Part shown: positions 17,239 to 26,976 of the stretch, in pieces
How the letters are laid out: each line of letters opens with the position of its first letter
Numbering within the stretch: the first letter of the stretch is position 1
Assembly: GCF_900172335.1 (NCBI RefSeq)
Contig: NZ_FWFX01000002.1
Span: 310,001 to 374,000, forward strand
DNA: 64,000 bases
Direction: 5' to 3'
From: Roseovarius albus
GTDB lineage: Bacteria; Pseudomonadota; Alphaproteobacteria; Rhodobacterales; Rhodobacteraceae
Made by a program: the position numbers and the translations under genes
Notes under the pieces: model-generated
What the model was told of the DNA's origin: nothing
The model's input: the letters and a program-made list of their open reading frames with translations, nothing else
Databases searched by the model: none

Positions 17239-17326
17239 CGCCTTGGCGATGCCATAGAATCACGGTAGCCTCTCTCCGTCCCCGGAGGGGGGCTTTTGAT
17301 TTTCAGGATATACGGTACGCACAAAC

Positions 17327-18376
17327 ATGTTTCTTCTCACGATTGCCAAACGCGGACTTATGATCAGCCTGTTTGTGGGCTTGGCGAGTTGTGGCCCGCG
17401 TTATTCTGCGCAACGCGCAGCACCATCACCGAATGCGACGATTACACCGGTCTATGTGGCGACTGGACGGGCCTTGGATCAAACAGGGCCTGCCTTTGGC
17501 GCGCGCCGAACGGCCGGGCTGAACTACTTCCGGGCTGACGTGTCGATCCCGCCGTCGCATATACCTGGTCATATTGAGGTGCATAAGGGCGAGGCGAATG
17601 CGGATGAGCATTTTGTGGTGACGGCAACACGGGTCTACGAGACAGAAAATGATTTTCGCGCACAGGTGATGCGCCATGCTCCGAACCGCGAAAGCATTGT
17701 GTTTGTGCACGGCTATAACAACACGTTGTCGGAGGCGATGTTCAGATCTGCTCAGATCAAGCATGACTTTGAGGCCAAGGATCCAATGGTCTTGTTTTCG
17801 TGGCAATCTGCAGGGAATGCCAAGGGCTACATCTATGACCGTGACAGTGTGCTGTTTGCGCGCGATGATCTGGAGGGCCTGCTGCAAACGCTTACGAAGG
17901 GAGGCAATGACAAGGTGTTTTTGTTTGCCCATTCAATCGGCTCGCATCTGGCAATGGAGGCTCTGCGACAGGCAGCATTGAGGGGGGATCAGCGGTTGTT
18001 ATCGCGGATCAGTGGTGTGGTGTTAATGTCGCCAGATTTGGATATAGATCTGTTTAAAAGACAAGCCGCTGCGATCGGCGAATTACCTCAACCATTCTAT
18101 ATTTTCACCACACAGGATGACAAAGCCCTGGGATTGGCCGCCTTTGTGACTGGTAAGAAACCTCGGCTCGGACTACTTAACAGCACCGAGGAAGTCGAAG
18201 GTCTTGGCGTAACAATTATCGATTTTACCGCCTTGGAAGAAGGTGAAGGCGGAAATCACGCTGTGCCAGTCAGCTCACCGGCGGCTATTTCGGTCCTGCA
18301 GGGGATCGGACGACAAGCTGAATTGGGAACGAGCGGGTTCTCGCAATATTTGGCGCTTGAAGCCCCTCTGAACTGA
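17327..18376 (+). CDS. DUF900 alpha/beta hydrolase lipoprotein
   Basis: 349 residues. The N-terminus is a lipoprotein signal with lipobox GLASC (Cys at about residue 23). The rest is the DUF900 esterase-type alpha/beta hydrolase: VFVHGYNNT for the oxyanion region, the nucleophile elbow AHSIGS, and a C-terminal His in GGNHAVPVSS. Such proteins are predicted periplasmic lipases or esterases; substrate unknown. The DksA-type gene starts 14 bases after its stop, suggesting an operon. Confidence 0.88.
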   Translation: MFLLTIAKRGLMISLFVGLASCGPRYSAQRAAPSPNATITPVYVATGRALDQTGPAFGARRTAGLNYFRADVSIPPSHIPGHIEVHKGEANADEHFVVTATRVYETENDFRAQVMRHAPNRESIVFVHGYNNTLSEAMFRSAQIKHDFEAKDPMVLFSWQSAGNAKGYIYDRDSVLFARDDLEGLLQTLTKGGNDKVFLFAHSIGSHLAMEALRQAALRGDQRLLSRISGVVLMSPDLDIDLFKRQAAAIGELPQPFYIFTTQDDKALGLAAFVTGKKPRLGLLNSTEEVEGLGVTIIDFTALEEGEGGNHAVPVSSPAAISVLQGIGRQAELGTSGFSQYLALEAPLN

Positions 18377-18390
18377 GAAGGAGTGACGAC

Positions 18391-18660
18391 ATGGCAGGTG
18401 GTTGGGCCCGCGATGGGGCGGTCAGCGAACAGATCGAGGCGTCGATCTCAGATGAGCTTGCACGGATGAAGGCTCAGAGAACCCCGGTTGGTGAGAGCCT
18501 GACGCATTGCGCCGAATGTGAAGAGGAGATTCCCGAAGCGCGGCGTCAGGCCTTGCCTGGGGTCAAGCTGTGCATTGACTGCGTGCAAGAACGCGACGCT
18601 GCGTTCAAAGCACGTGGTGGGATCAATCGGCGCGGCTCAAAAGACAGCCAGTTAAAGTAG
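18391..18660 (+). CDS. DksA/TraR family C4 zinc finger protein
   Basis: 89 residues. The DksA-type zinc finger is complete (CAECEEEIPEARR and KLCIDC, two CxxC pairs), preceded by a short helix rather than the long coiled coil of DksA, as in TraR/YbiI-type proteins. These can bind the secondary channel of RNA polymerase. An AGAAGGAG site precedes the ATG. Likely cotranscribed with the DUF900 lipoprotein gene. Confidence 0.88.
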   Translation: MAGGWARDGAVSEQIEASISDELARMKAQRTPVGESLTHCAECEEEIPEARRQALPGVKLCIDCVQERDAAFKARGGINRRGSKDSQLK

Positions 18661-18745
18661 TTCAGGGTGTCTACTCCTGCATCAGGCAAACTCTCATCTA
18701 AGTTTCTGTGCAAAACTCAGATTGCAGCAAAGTTATACGCTTTCC

Positions 18746-19420
18746 ATGGATGAGGCACTTTTCTTATTTTTTAACCGATTCAACACTGACGAGCTGGATC
18801 AAGTCTTTTTGGTTTTATCCAGCGAATATCTGAAATCGGTTCCGTTTATGCTAATCGTCTGGGCGCTCTGGTTCCTATCTGGAACGGACGCGCAACGAAC
18901 GATGCGCCGAGAGCGCTTGACGGCCGTTTTACTGGCGACGATACCGATCATTGGCATCACGCGGTTTTTGGCGAACAACCTGCCATTCAGTTTGCGCCCC
19001 ATTTATTCCAACATCGCCGGACTTCAGCTTAGAGATGATCAAAGTGTCGAGTTCATGGATGGATGGAGCTCTCTTCCATCAGATCATGCATCGCTCTTTT
19101 TTGGGTTGGCCGTAATGATATTTCTGATCAATCGACGCTTTGGTGTTTTTCTCTTATTCTGGGCTGCTTTTGTTGTTTGCCTGCCTCGGGTGGTGACAGG
19201 GTTGCACTGGCCTTCTGACATTGTTGTGGGCGCACTGTTGGGGGCTGCGTTGGGCGTCACTTTATTGGGCCCGATGACGCAGATTGTGCGACAGGTTCAG
19301 CTTGTTCCATTCTGCGAGAGGCACGAGGCCTTTGCCTATCCGCTGTTGTTTTTGGCGACTTACGAGGTAACCCAGATGTTTCAAATGACCCGCTACATTG
19401 TCTTCGCACTCGGCGGTTGA
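18746..19420 (+). CDS. PAP2 family membrane phosphatase
   Basis: 224 residues, about six transmembrane helices. The phosphatase motifs are in order: FLANNLPFSLRP, PSDHASLFFG, and RVVTGLHWPSDIVVG, including the two catalytic histidines. It probably dephosphorylates lipid phosphates such as phosphatidate, undecaprenyl diphosphate or PGP. A TTG 24 bases upstream is an alternative start; neither has a clear ribosome site. Confidence 0.85.
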   Translation: MDEALFLFFNRFNTDELDQVFLVLSSEYLKSVPFMLIVWALWFLSGTDAQRTMRRERLTAVLLATIPIIGITRFLANNLPFSLRPIYSNIAGLQLRDDQSVEFMDGWSSLPSDHASLFFGLAVMIFLINRRFGVFLLFWAAFVVCLPRVVTGLHWPSDIVVGALLGAALGVTLLGPMTQIVRQVQLVPFCERHEAFAYPLLFLATYEVTQMFQMTRYIVFALGG

Positions 19421-19478
19421 TGCCGCAATTGAAAAGTGAGCGGGGGCATTTCACCGCTCACTTTGTTGCCGGGCGTGC

Positions 19479-21299
19479 TTATCCTTCCATCGCTTCCAAT
19501 TCATCGATGAAGCGTGAGATCATGCTGAGACCTTTGTCCCAGAATTTGGGGTCTGAAGCGTCGAGACCGAAGGGCGCGAGTAGTTCTTTGTGGTGTTTTG
19601 AACCGCCAGCGCGCAGCATGTCGAAATACTTGTCCTGGAAGCCATCGGGGTTTTCCTCGTAGACGGCGTAGAGCGCATTCACCAGCCCGTCGCCAAAGGC
19701 ATAGGCGTAGACATAGAAGGGCGAGTGGACGAAGTGCGGGATGTAGGCCCAGAAGCTTTCATAACCTTCCATGAACTCGAACACAGGGCCGAGGCTTTCG
19801 GCTTGGACCGACATCCACAAGGCGTTGATGTCATCGGGCGTCAGTTCGCCTTCACGGCGGGCGGCGTGGAGTTTGCATTCGAAATCGTAGAACGCGATCT
19901 GACGGACAACCGTGTTGATCATGTCTTCGACCTTACCCGCGAGCAGGACCTTGCGTTCCTGATCGTTGGCGGCACCGTCCAGCATTTTGCGGAAGGTCAG
20001 CATTTCGCCAAAGACACTGGCGGTTTCGGCCAATGTCAGGGGCGTGCTGGAGAGCAGTTCGCCCTGATCAGCGGCCAGCACCTGATGCACGCCGTGGCCC
20101 AGCTCATGCGCCAGTGTCATGACGTCACGTGGCTTGCCCAGATAGTTGAGCATCACATAGGGGTGCACGTCGGTGACGGTGGGGTGGGCAAAGGCACCGG
20201 GGGCCTTGCCGGGTTTTACACCCGCGTCGATCCAGCCTTTATCAAAGAACGGTTGCGCGATCTCGCCCATGCGGGGATCAAAGGCGGTGTAAGCCTCCAT
20301 CACTGTGTTTTGAGCGCTGGCCCAGTCGACAGTTTTGGTGTCTTCAATGGGCAGCGGTGCGTTGCGGTCCCAGACTTGCATCTGGTCCAGGCCAAGCCAC
20401 TTGCGTTTCAGCTCGTAATATCTGTGCGACAGCTTGGGGTAGGCGGCGACAACGGCGTCACGCAGGGCCTCGACCACTTCGGGCTCAACATGGTTGGACA
20501 GGTGTCGCCCGGTTTGCGCCGTGGGCATGCCGCGCCAGCGGTCGATGACCTCTTTTTCTTTGGCAGTGGTGTTGTGAACACGCGCGAAGGTGCGGATGTT
20601 TTCGCCCAGCACACGGGCCACTTCGCGCGAGGCGGCCTCGCGGGTGGCACGGTCTTGCTCGGTCAAAAGGTTGAGCGTGCCTTCGAGGTTCAGTTGCTCG
20701 CCGTTCACTTCGAATTCCAGCCCGGCGATGGTTTCATCGAACAGACGTTCCCATGCGTCGCCGACGACGCCCATGTCGTGCAGAAACTTTTCCAGCTCAT
20801 CGGAAAGCTGGTAAGGCTTCATTGCGCGGATACGGTCCAATACAGGCTTGTAGCGAGCAAGGTCCGTGTTTTCAGCGTACATCGCTTCGAGCGCGTCTTC
20901 TTCCAGACGGTTCAGCTCGAGCGAGAAGAACACCAAGGGCGTGCTGAAGACAGTAACCTTTTCCTGGCAATCGGAGAGGAATTTGGCGCGTTCTCCATCG
21001 GTTGTCTGCTGGTAGTAACGCAGCCCGGCGAAAGACATGACGCGCCCGGCGATAGTGCTGATCTTCTCGTCGCGCTGGATGCATTCAAGCATGCCTGCGG
21101 CATCGAGTGTGTCGAGCTTCCCTTCATAGTCGGCGGCGAATTCAGCGCAGGCCTTTTCCAACCACTCCAAATCGCGCTCCAGCTCCGGTGCGTCTTCGCC
21201 TGAGTACAGATCGCTCAGATCCCATTCCGGCAGATTGCCAAGGTCTTTGCCCCCGGCAGTGGCGTTGGCGTCTTTGACAGGAAAGGGAAGGGTCAGCAT
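19479..21299 (-). CDS. pepF: Oligoendopeptidase F (M3 family)
   Basis: 606 residues. The zinc site is MTLAHELGHGVHQ with the downstream Glu in TPLTLAETASVFGE, the pattern of PepF/M3B peptidases that cut short peptides in the cytoplasm. The start MLTLPF follows a purine-rich stretch; the frame is open 60 bases further upstream. It converges on the PAP2 gene. A 492-codon antisense frame over this gene is a shadow created by high GC. Confidence 0.94.
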   Translation of the reverse strand: MLTLPFPVKDANATAGGKDLGNLPEWDLSDLYSGEDAPELERDLEWLEKACAEFAADYEGKLDTLDAAGMLECIQRDEKISTIAGRVMSFAGLRYYQQTTDGERAKFLSDCQEKVTVFSTPLVFFSLELNRLEEDALEAMYAENTDLARYKPVLDRIRAMKPYQLSDELEKFLHDMGVVGDAWERLFDETIAGLEFEVNGEQLNLEGTLNLLTEQDRATREAASREVARVLGENIRTFARVHNTTAKEKEVIDRWRGMPTAQTGRHLSNHVEPEVVEALRDAVVAAYPKLSHRYYELKRKWLGLDQMQVWDRNAPLPIEDTKTVDWASAQNTVMEAYTAFDPRMGEIAQPFFDKGWIDAGVKPGKAPGAFAHPTVTDVHPYVMLNYLGKPRDVMTLAHELGHGVHQVLAADQGELLSSTPLTLAETASVFGEMLTFRKMLDGAANDQERKVLLAGKVEDMINTVVRQIAFYDFECKLHAARREGELTPDDINALWMSVQAESLGPVFEFMEGYESFWAYIPHFVHSPFYVYAYAFGDGLVNALYAVYEENPDGFQDKYFDMLRAGGSKHHKELLAPFGLDASDPKFWDKGLSMISRFIDELEAMEG

Positions 21300-21426
21300 G
21301 GGATACCTCGGCTTATTATTTGTTGACCCAGACATATTGTGCCGGTGCGGAGGGAACAAGGGCCGGGCTTGTCATTTATGTGGTGCAGCGTAGGGTGCAC
21401 GAAAACAAGTGACGGGAGAAGGCACA

Positions 21427-22257
21427 ATGCGGTTTGTGAGATATGGTAAAGCCGGGGCGGAACAGCCCGGTGTCCTGGATGCGGATGGGCGGGTGCGAGA
21501 TCTGAGTGGTGTAGTGACAGATCTGGCGGGTGATGTTCTGGCTCAGTTGCCAGTTGCTGATCCAGAAAGCTTGCCTTTGGTGCAGGGGGAACCTCGTTTG
21601 GGGCCGCCTGTAGCAGGCGTGGGCAAGTTCATCGGGATTGGGCTGAACTATTCGGATCACGCCGCCGAGGCCGGGATGGAGCCGCCAAAAGAACCGATTG
21701 TGTTCATGAAGGCGACGTCATCCATCAGTGGTCCCTATGATCCTGTGCTCTTGCCTCGGGGATCAGAGAAATCGGATTGGGAGGTGGAGTTGGGCGTGGT
21801 GATCGGTAAGCCGGCCAAATACGTTTCGAACGCAAAGGCATTGGAGCATGTTGCGGGCTATTGCATCGTGAACGATGTGTCTGAACGGGCGTTTCAGATT
21901 GAGCGCGGTGGTCAGTGGACCAAGGGCAAGGGATGCGACACATTTGGGCCGATTGGGCCGTGGTTGGTGACACCGGACGAGGTTGGGGACCCGCAATCTC
22001 TGGACATGGCGCTGGATTTGAACGGCGCAAGAGCGCAAACCGGCAACACCGCTTCGATGATCTTTTCCGTTGCCGAGATTATTTCCTACCTGAGCCAGAT
22101 GATGAGCTTGCAGCCGGGTGATGTGATCGCCACGGGAACCCCGCCAGGTGTGGGCATGGGCGCTAAGCCACCGCGCTATCTGAGCGAAGGGGATGTGATG
22201 GAGCTGACGGTTGCTGGGCTGGGCCATCAACGTCAGACGGTTGGCCGGGATATATAG
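21427..22257 (+). CDS. Fumarylacetoacetate hydrolase family protein
   Basis: 276 residues with the FAH catalytic core: FIGIGLNYSDHAAEAG, the metal ligands in WEVELGVVIG, and the GDVIATGTPPGVGMG loop. Family members hydrolyse or decarboxylate 2-oxo acids in aromatic degradation or act as oxaloacetate decarboxylases or acylpyruvases. The ATG follows GGAGAAGG; one at 21409 is upstream. The 3' end overlaps the convergent hydrolase gene by 95 bases. Confidence 0.9.
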   Translation: MRFVRYGKAGAEQPGVLDADGRVRDLSGVVTDLAGDVLAQLPVADPESLPLVQGEPRLGPPVAGVGKFIGIGLNYSDHAAEAGMEPPKEPIVFMKATSSISGPYDPVLLPRGSEKSDWEVELGVVIGKPAKYVSNAKALEHVAGYCIVNDVSERAFQIERGGQWTKGKGCDTFGPIGPWLVTPDEVGDPQSLDMALDLNGARAQTGNTASMIFSVAEIISYLSQMMSLQPGDVIATGTPPGVGMGAKPPRYLSEGDVMELTVAGLGHQRQTVGRDI

Positions 22258-23191
22258 CTGCTGCTTTGTCGAAGTGGTCACAAAGCCGTCGGGTGATGTC
22301 GGCACGTACTTCGGGGGTATCCATCAGAACTTCGTGGTGGGCGCCTTCAACAACATAGAGCGTGCCATTGGGCCAACGCGCCATGCGGTCCTCGATCCGG
22401 GGGATATCAACTATGGCTTCGAGCGAGCCATAGAAAGTAAAGCACGGCAAGTCGGGTGAGGGCTGCTTGTGCAGCCAGCGTGTGACTTTCAGTGATTCGA
22501 TCAGCCATCCCATGCTTGGTCCGCCAAGACCAAGGTCGGGCTGCGCGCGAACCTGATCGATCATGTAATCATACATCGGGCGATCATTGGTTAGCTTGTT
22601 GTCTTCAAAAGCCTCTTCCAGCACGTAGCTGCTTTTGGACGTACCGGGAGTGAAAAGATGCCCAAGGCCGGTTTTTTGCGCCAGCGTCGAGAGGGTCCAG
22701 GCCACAGGCCGCATCGGGGTTGAGATCGAGATGCCCCACATTGGACCAGAGAAGGCGCAGGAGGCAACCTGCAGGCCCTTCATCACAGCCTGCAACCCGA
22801 TACCGCCGCCCATGGAATGCCCTAACAGATGCCAAGGCTTAGGCAGCTCAAGTTGTTCGGCCATCTCAATAACAACGTCGATATCTTTCAAGTAATCGTC
22901 GAACTTGATGACATGACCGGACATCGGATTGCGGGTCAATCGGTCAGCCAGTCCCTGACCGCGCCAGTCGATGGCAATTGTGGCATAGCCACACTTTGCG
23001 AGATCATGGGCGGTGCCACTATATTTTTCGATATATTCGGTGCGGCCGGGAAACAGCAAAACGGTGCCCTTGGCCCCGTCTTGTGTCCAAACGCCCGCAC
23101 GAATGCGCACCCCGTCTTCGGTCTTCAGCCAATAGGCCTGCCCTTGGTCAGGCCCATCTGTGATGTCCGTATAGAGGGGTGCGATTTCCAT
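22163..23191 (-). CDS. Alpha/beta hydrolase, lysophospholipase-like
   Basis: 342 residues: an alpha/beta hydrolase with DWRGQGLADRL, the nucleophile elbow GHSMGGG, an acid in the VDIPR region and His in EGAHHEVLMD. It matches the monoacylglycerol lipase/lysophospholipase type (PldB-like). Its ATG overlaps the TGA of the SCP2-domain gene by one base (TGATG), a coupled pair that fits lipid handling. The last about 32 codons lie inside the 3' end of the FAH gene on the other strand and look low-complexity. Confidence 0.88.
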   Translation of the reverse strand: MEIAPLYTDITDGPDQGQAYWLKTEDGVRIRAGVWTQDGAKGTVLLFPGRTEYIEKYSGTAHDLAKCGYATIAIDWRGQGLADRLTRNPMSGHVIKFDDYLKDIDVVIEMAEQLELPKPWHLLGHSMGGGIGLQAVMKGLQVASCAFSGPMWGISISTPMRPVAWTLSTLAQKTGLGHLFTPGTSKSSYVLEEAFEDNKLTNDRPMYDYMIDQVRAQPDLGLGGPSMGWLIESLKVTRWLHKQPSPDLPCFTFYGSLEAIVDIPRIEDRMARWPNGTLYVVEGAHHEVLMDTPEVRADITRRLCDHFDKAAAIYPGQPSDVDGPAQQPSAPSHPLRSDSAVA

Positions 23192-23478
23192 CACGACAAA
23201 ACGCTGCCTAGCTGCATTGCCATGCCCATGTCACCATCAACGGTCAGTTTGCCGGACATAAAGGCGCCGGTTGGGTTCAGGTCGCCTGACAGGATGGCCT
23301 GAAAGGTTTCGGCGTCTGCGGTCAATGTAACATCCGCGTCGCCGTCTTCGGCGCGCACGCCGTCACCATCCAGCATGATCGCGCCTTCGCCTTCGATCAT
23401 GAATTTGGCCGATCCTGCAAAAGAGCCGGACAGCTTATCGTTCAGGGCGTCGACGGCAGCGTTTACGATGTCGCTCAT
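23191..23478 (-). CDS. SCP2 sterol-binding domain protein
   Basis: 95 residues forming one SCP2-type lipid-binding domain (AKFMIEGEGAIMLDGDGVRA, LSGDLNPTGAFMSGKLTVDG). SCP2 proteins bind fatty acyl-CoA or other lipids in a hydrophobic tunnel. It is followed directly by the lysophospholipase-like hydrolase gene in the same transcript. An AGGAGG site precedes the start. Confidence 0.92.
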   Translation of the reverse strand: MSDIVNAAVDALNDKLSGSFAGSAKFMIEGEGAIMLDGDGVRAEDGDADVTLTADAETFQAILSGDLNPTGAFMSGKLTVDGDMGMAMQLGSVLS

Positions 23479-23547
23479 GGTTATCCTCCTAAAGTGATCA
23501 AGCGGGGGCTATGATTCCCGCTGATCTGCGCTAAAATCATACATGTT

Positions 23548-24105
23548 ATGAGCGCACAAACCTGCATATACAATTGTATCGTCACGGCATTTTTGACGAT
23601 AGTCATAAATTGCTTACCTGCGCAGGCTGAAAATGCAGCATTGAACCGCATGTTCGCCCTATTGCAGGAGGCAGAGCCGGATGAGGCGCGGAAAATCGCT
23701 GATGAGATTGAGTTGGAATGGTCGAAATCGGGATCGCCCGCGATGGATCTGCTGCTTAAACGTGGCAATGACGCGCTTGAAGTGGGTGATTCGCAAGTTG
23801 CTATCGAGCATCTAACGGCTTTGACTGATCACGCGCCGGATTTTGCCCAAGGCTGGCATATGCGGGCTGTGGCCTATGCGCACGCCGGACTGTACGGGCC
23901 AGCCGTCGCAGATTTAGAGCGCGCATTGGCACTAGAGCCCCGGCATTTCAATGCGATCATCAGTCTTGCTGTGGTTTTGGAGCAGGTGAATAAGCCGGAA
24001 CTGGCCTTTGAGGCCTATAAGCAGGTACAGGCTATACATCCGCACCAAGAGGACGTAACCACAGCGCTGGAACGTCTGGGTGGGACACTCGGCTCGGACC
24101 TTTGA
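23548..24105 (+). CDS. Secreted TPR repeat protein
   Basis: 185 residues. A hydrophobic N-terminal signal (to about LPAQA) is followed by three to four tetratricopeptide repeats (AIEHLTALTDHAPDFAQGWH, AVADLERALALEPRHFNAI). TPR proteins mediate protein contacts, here probably in the periplasm. The helicase gene begins 33 bases later, but no functional link is evident. Confidence 0.88.
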   Translation: MSAQTCIYNCIVTAFLTIVINCLPAQAENAALNRMFALLQEAEPDEARKIADEIELEWSKSGSPAMDLLLKRGNDALEVGDSQVAIEHLTALTDHAPDFAQGWHMRAVAYAHAGLYGPAVADLERALALEPRHFNAIISLAVVLEQVNKPELAFEAYKQVQAIHPHQEDVTTALERLGGTLGSDL

Positions 24106-24138
24106 TCAACACTCCTTTGGTTCAAACGGAGAACGCCA

Positions 24139-26970
24139 ATGGGCGAGCAATCGCGGGTTCTGGCCGTTCTGGGCCCGACCAATACAGGGAAAACGCATTT
24201 CGCGATTGAGCGCATGCTGGCGCACCGGACTGGCGTGATCGGATTGCCGCTGCGTCTGTTGGCGCGCGAGGTCTATGACAAGATCGTTTCCCTGCGCGGG
24301 CCATCAGTTGTGGCGCTGGTCACCGGCGAAGAGCGCATTGTCCCTGACAGGGTCAAGTACTGGGTCTGCACCGTTGAGGCGATGCCCGAGGGTATGGGCG
24401 CAGATTTTGTTGCGATCGATGAGATTCAGCTGTGTGCTGACCCGGAACGTGGCCATGTGTTCACCGACCGTTTGCTGCGCATGCGCGGGTTGCTGGAGAC
24501 GCAGTTTTTGGGTTCGCACACGATGCGCAGTGTGATTGCGGCCTTGGTGCCGGGCGTGGAGTTTGTTGGCCGTGAACGGATGTCGCAGCTTTCCTATACC
24601 GGCCCGAAGAAGATCTCAAAAATGCCTGCACGCAGCGCAATTGTTGGGTTTTCTGTTGATAATGTCTATGCCATCGCCGAGTTGATCCGCCGCCAAAAGG
24701 GCGGGGCTGCGGTCGTGATGGGGGCCCTTAGCCCGCGGACGCGAAATGCGCAGGTCGAGCTCTATCAAAACGGCGACGTTGATTATCTGGTGGCGACAGA
24801 CGCCATCGGCATGGGCCTCAATCTGGATATTGACCACGTCGCGTTTTCGTCGTTGACCAAGTTCGACGGTCGTCGGATGCGACTGCTAGCTCCGAATGAG
24901 TTGGGTCAGATTGCGGGCCGGGCAGGGCGCGGGATGAGCCACGGCACCTTTGGGGTGACGGGGGAAGCGCCGGATTTGCACGCTGAGGTCGCTGAGGCCA
25001 TTACCGACCATCGGTTTACCCCGATCCGCAAATTGGAATGGCGTAGTGCGCAGCTACAGTTTGGCACTGTGGATGCGTTGATCAATTCGCTGGAACGAAA
25101 ATCAGACAACGAGCTGTTGACCAAAGCACGCGAGGCGGATGACTTGGGGGCGCTCAAGTCGCTGTCACAAGTTTCAGATGTGACGGTCCGGGCGCGGGAT
25201 GGTTCTGCGGTGCGATTGCTGTGGGATGTGTGCCGAATCCCTGACTTCCGAGGCATCAGTCACGCTGAACATGCCAGCCTGCTGGAGCGGATTTTCTGCG
25301 ATCTGCACGAATACGGGCGCGTGGCGGATGATTGGTTTGGTCGGCAGGTGCGCAGATTGGACCGAACGGATGGCGATATTGACACATTATCGAAACGATT
25401 GGCGTATATCCGCACATGGACCTACGTTGCGCAAAGAAAAGGCTGGGTTGACAATGAAACCCATTGGCGAGAAGCCACTCGCGCTGTAGAAGACCGCTTG
25501 TCAGATGCGCTGCATGGGGCGCTGACGCAAAGATTTGTGGACCGGCGGACATCCGTGCTGCTTCGCCGGCTCAAGCAGAAGGAGGCCATGGTGGCCGAAG
25601 TAAACGACAAAGGTGATGTGACGGTCGAAGGTGAATTCGTTGGCCGTCTCGAAGGATTCCGTTTTATTCAGGACAAAGGTGCCGCCGGGCAAGAGGCGAA
25701 AGCAATCGCTCAGGCCAGTTTGCAAGCACTTGCGCCGCATTTCCATTTGCGCGCGGACCGTTTTTACAACGCACCCGATACCGAAATTGATTTCACCGAA
25801 CAAGGTGGCCTGATGTGGGGCGAGCACGCGGTTGGCAAGCTGACCGGAGGCAGTGACGCGCTCAAACCGCAGGTTGTGGCCTTTGTCGATGAGACAGCTG
25901 GGACTGAGGTTGAAGAGAAGGTGCAGCGTCGCCTACAGCATTTCATCGACCGCAAGATTGCCACGCTGTTCGAGCCGCTGTTAAACATTCAGCGCGACGA
26001 GGAACTCACCGGATTGGCGCGCGGCTTTGGCTTCCGCCTGATCGAAAACTTTGGGATCGTGCCCCGTGGTATGGTTGCCGAAGACGTCAAAGCACTGGAC
26101 CAAGATGCGCGCGGATTGTTGCGCAAGCATGGTGTGCGCTTTGGGCAGTTTACGATCTTCATGCCCTTGTTGCTGAAACCCGCACCAACGCGGTTGCGTC
26201 TGGTGTTGTGGGCTCTGTCGAAAGATCTGCAAGAATTCCCAGAATCTCCACCACCAGGTCTGGTGACGGTTCCGGCTCAAACCAGTGATGCCAAGCTGGC
26301 AGGCTATCACAGCATGTCGGGTTATCGCGCGGCTGGTGAGCGGGCGATTCGCATCGATATGTTGGAACGTCTGGCAGATATGCTGCGTGGCCAAGACAGC
26401 CGTGGTGGATTTGAAGGCACTGCTGACATGCTGTCGATTACCGGCATGACATTGGAGCAATTCGCCGATCTGATGCAGGGCCTTGGCTATAAGGCCGAAA
26501 AAGGCGAGCGCGAGAAGGCGAAGGCCACGCCTGCGCCAGCGGCAGAAGCTGAGGTTGCACCTGCCGAGGGCGAAGCCGCAGATGTGACTGCTGTAGAAAC
26601 GCCAGTTGCTGAAGCTGCTGTGGCCGAAGAGGCTGGTTCTGAGGTGGCGGAAGCCCCGGTTGTTGAAGAGGTAGCTGCAGAGGTGGCCGAAGCTGCGCCT
26701 GCGGCAGATGCCGAGCCAACGATTGAGGTGTTTTATACCTTCACATGGGGTGGCCGTGCCAACCAACAGCAAAACCGGGGGCAACAACGTGGCCGTCGCG
26801 ACAATGCGCAGGGTGGCAAGCCCAAAGGCAAAGGTCAAAAGCCCAAGGGCAAAGGCCGCCGCGATGATGGCCCACGCCAATTCCAGGCGCGCCCTGCGAA
26901 AAAGGAAAAGCCGATTGATCCGGATAATCCGTTTGCAGCCGCACTGATGGGGTTGAAGGACAAAGGGTGA
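24139..26970 (+). CDS. Suv3-like DEAD/DExH RNA helicase-related protein
   Basis: 943 residues. Walker A is GPTNTGKT (residues 12-19), motif II is DEIQ, and the second RecA domain ends with QIAGRAGRG, the layout of Suv3-type helicases, which unwind RNA in mitochondrial degradosomes. After the helicase core comes an alphaproteobacterial extension and a low-complexity Ala/Glu-rich stretch (about 790-860), then a basic Lys/Arg/Gly tail likely to bind RNA. The S4 gene follows after six bases. Confidence 0.9.
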   Translation: MGEQSRVLAVLGPTNTGKTHFAIERMLAHRTGVIGLPLRLLAREVYDKIVSLRGPSVVALVTGEERIVPDRVKYWVCTVEAMPEGMGADFVAIDEIQLCADPERGHVFTDRLLRMRGLLETQFLGSHTMRSVIAALVPGVEFVGRERMSQLSYTGPKKISKMPARSAIVGFSVDNVYAIAELIRRQKGGAAVVMGALSPRTRNAQVELYQNGDVDYLVATDAIGMGLNLDIDHVAFSSLTKFDGRRMRLLAPNELGQIAGRAGRGMSHGTFGVTGEAPDLHAEVAEAITDHRFTPIRKLEWRSAQLQFGTVDALINSLERKSDNELLTKAREADDLGALKSLSQVSDVTVRARDGSAVRLLWDVCRIPDFRGISHAEHASLLERIFCDLHEYGRVADDWFGRQVRRLDRTDGDIDTLSKRLAYIRTWTYVAQRKGWVDNETHWREATRAVEDRLSDALHGALTQRFVDRRTSVLLRRLKQKEAMVAEVNDKGDVTVEGEFVGRLEGFRFIQDKGAAGQEAKAIAQASLQALAPHFHLRADRFYNAPDTEIDFTEQGGLMWGEHAVGKLTGGSDALKPQVVAFVDETAGTEVEEKVQRRLQHFIDRKIATLFEPLLNIQRDEELTGLARGFGFRLIENFGIVPRGMVAEDVKALDQDARGLLRKHGVRFGQFTIFMPLLLKPAPTRLRLVLWALSKDLQEFPESPPPGLVTVPAQTSDAKLAGYHSMSGYRAAGERAIRIDMLERLADMLRGQDSRGGFEGTADMLSITGMTLEQFADLMQGLGYKAEKGEREKAKATPAPAAEAEVAPAEGEAADVTAVETPVAEAAVAEEAGSEVAEAPVVEEVAAEVAEAAPAADAEPTIEVFYTFTWGGRANQQQNRGQQRGRRDNAQGGKPKGKGQKPKGKGRRDDGPRQFQARPAKKEKPIDPDNPFAAALMGLKDKG

Positions 26971-26976
26971 TCCTGA

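Noticed and set aside
19725..21203. A 492-codon open frame antisense to pepF
   Set aside because: It is a shadow of the GC-rich pepF codons; the protein has no recognisable family pattern, while pepF has the zinc motif and full length.
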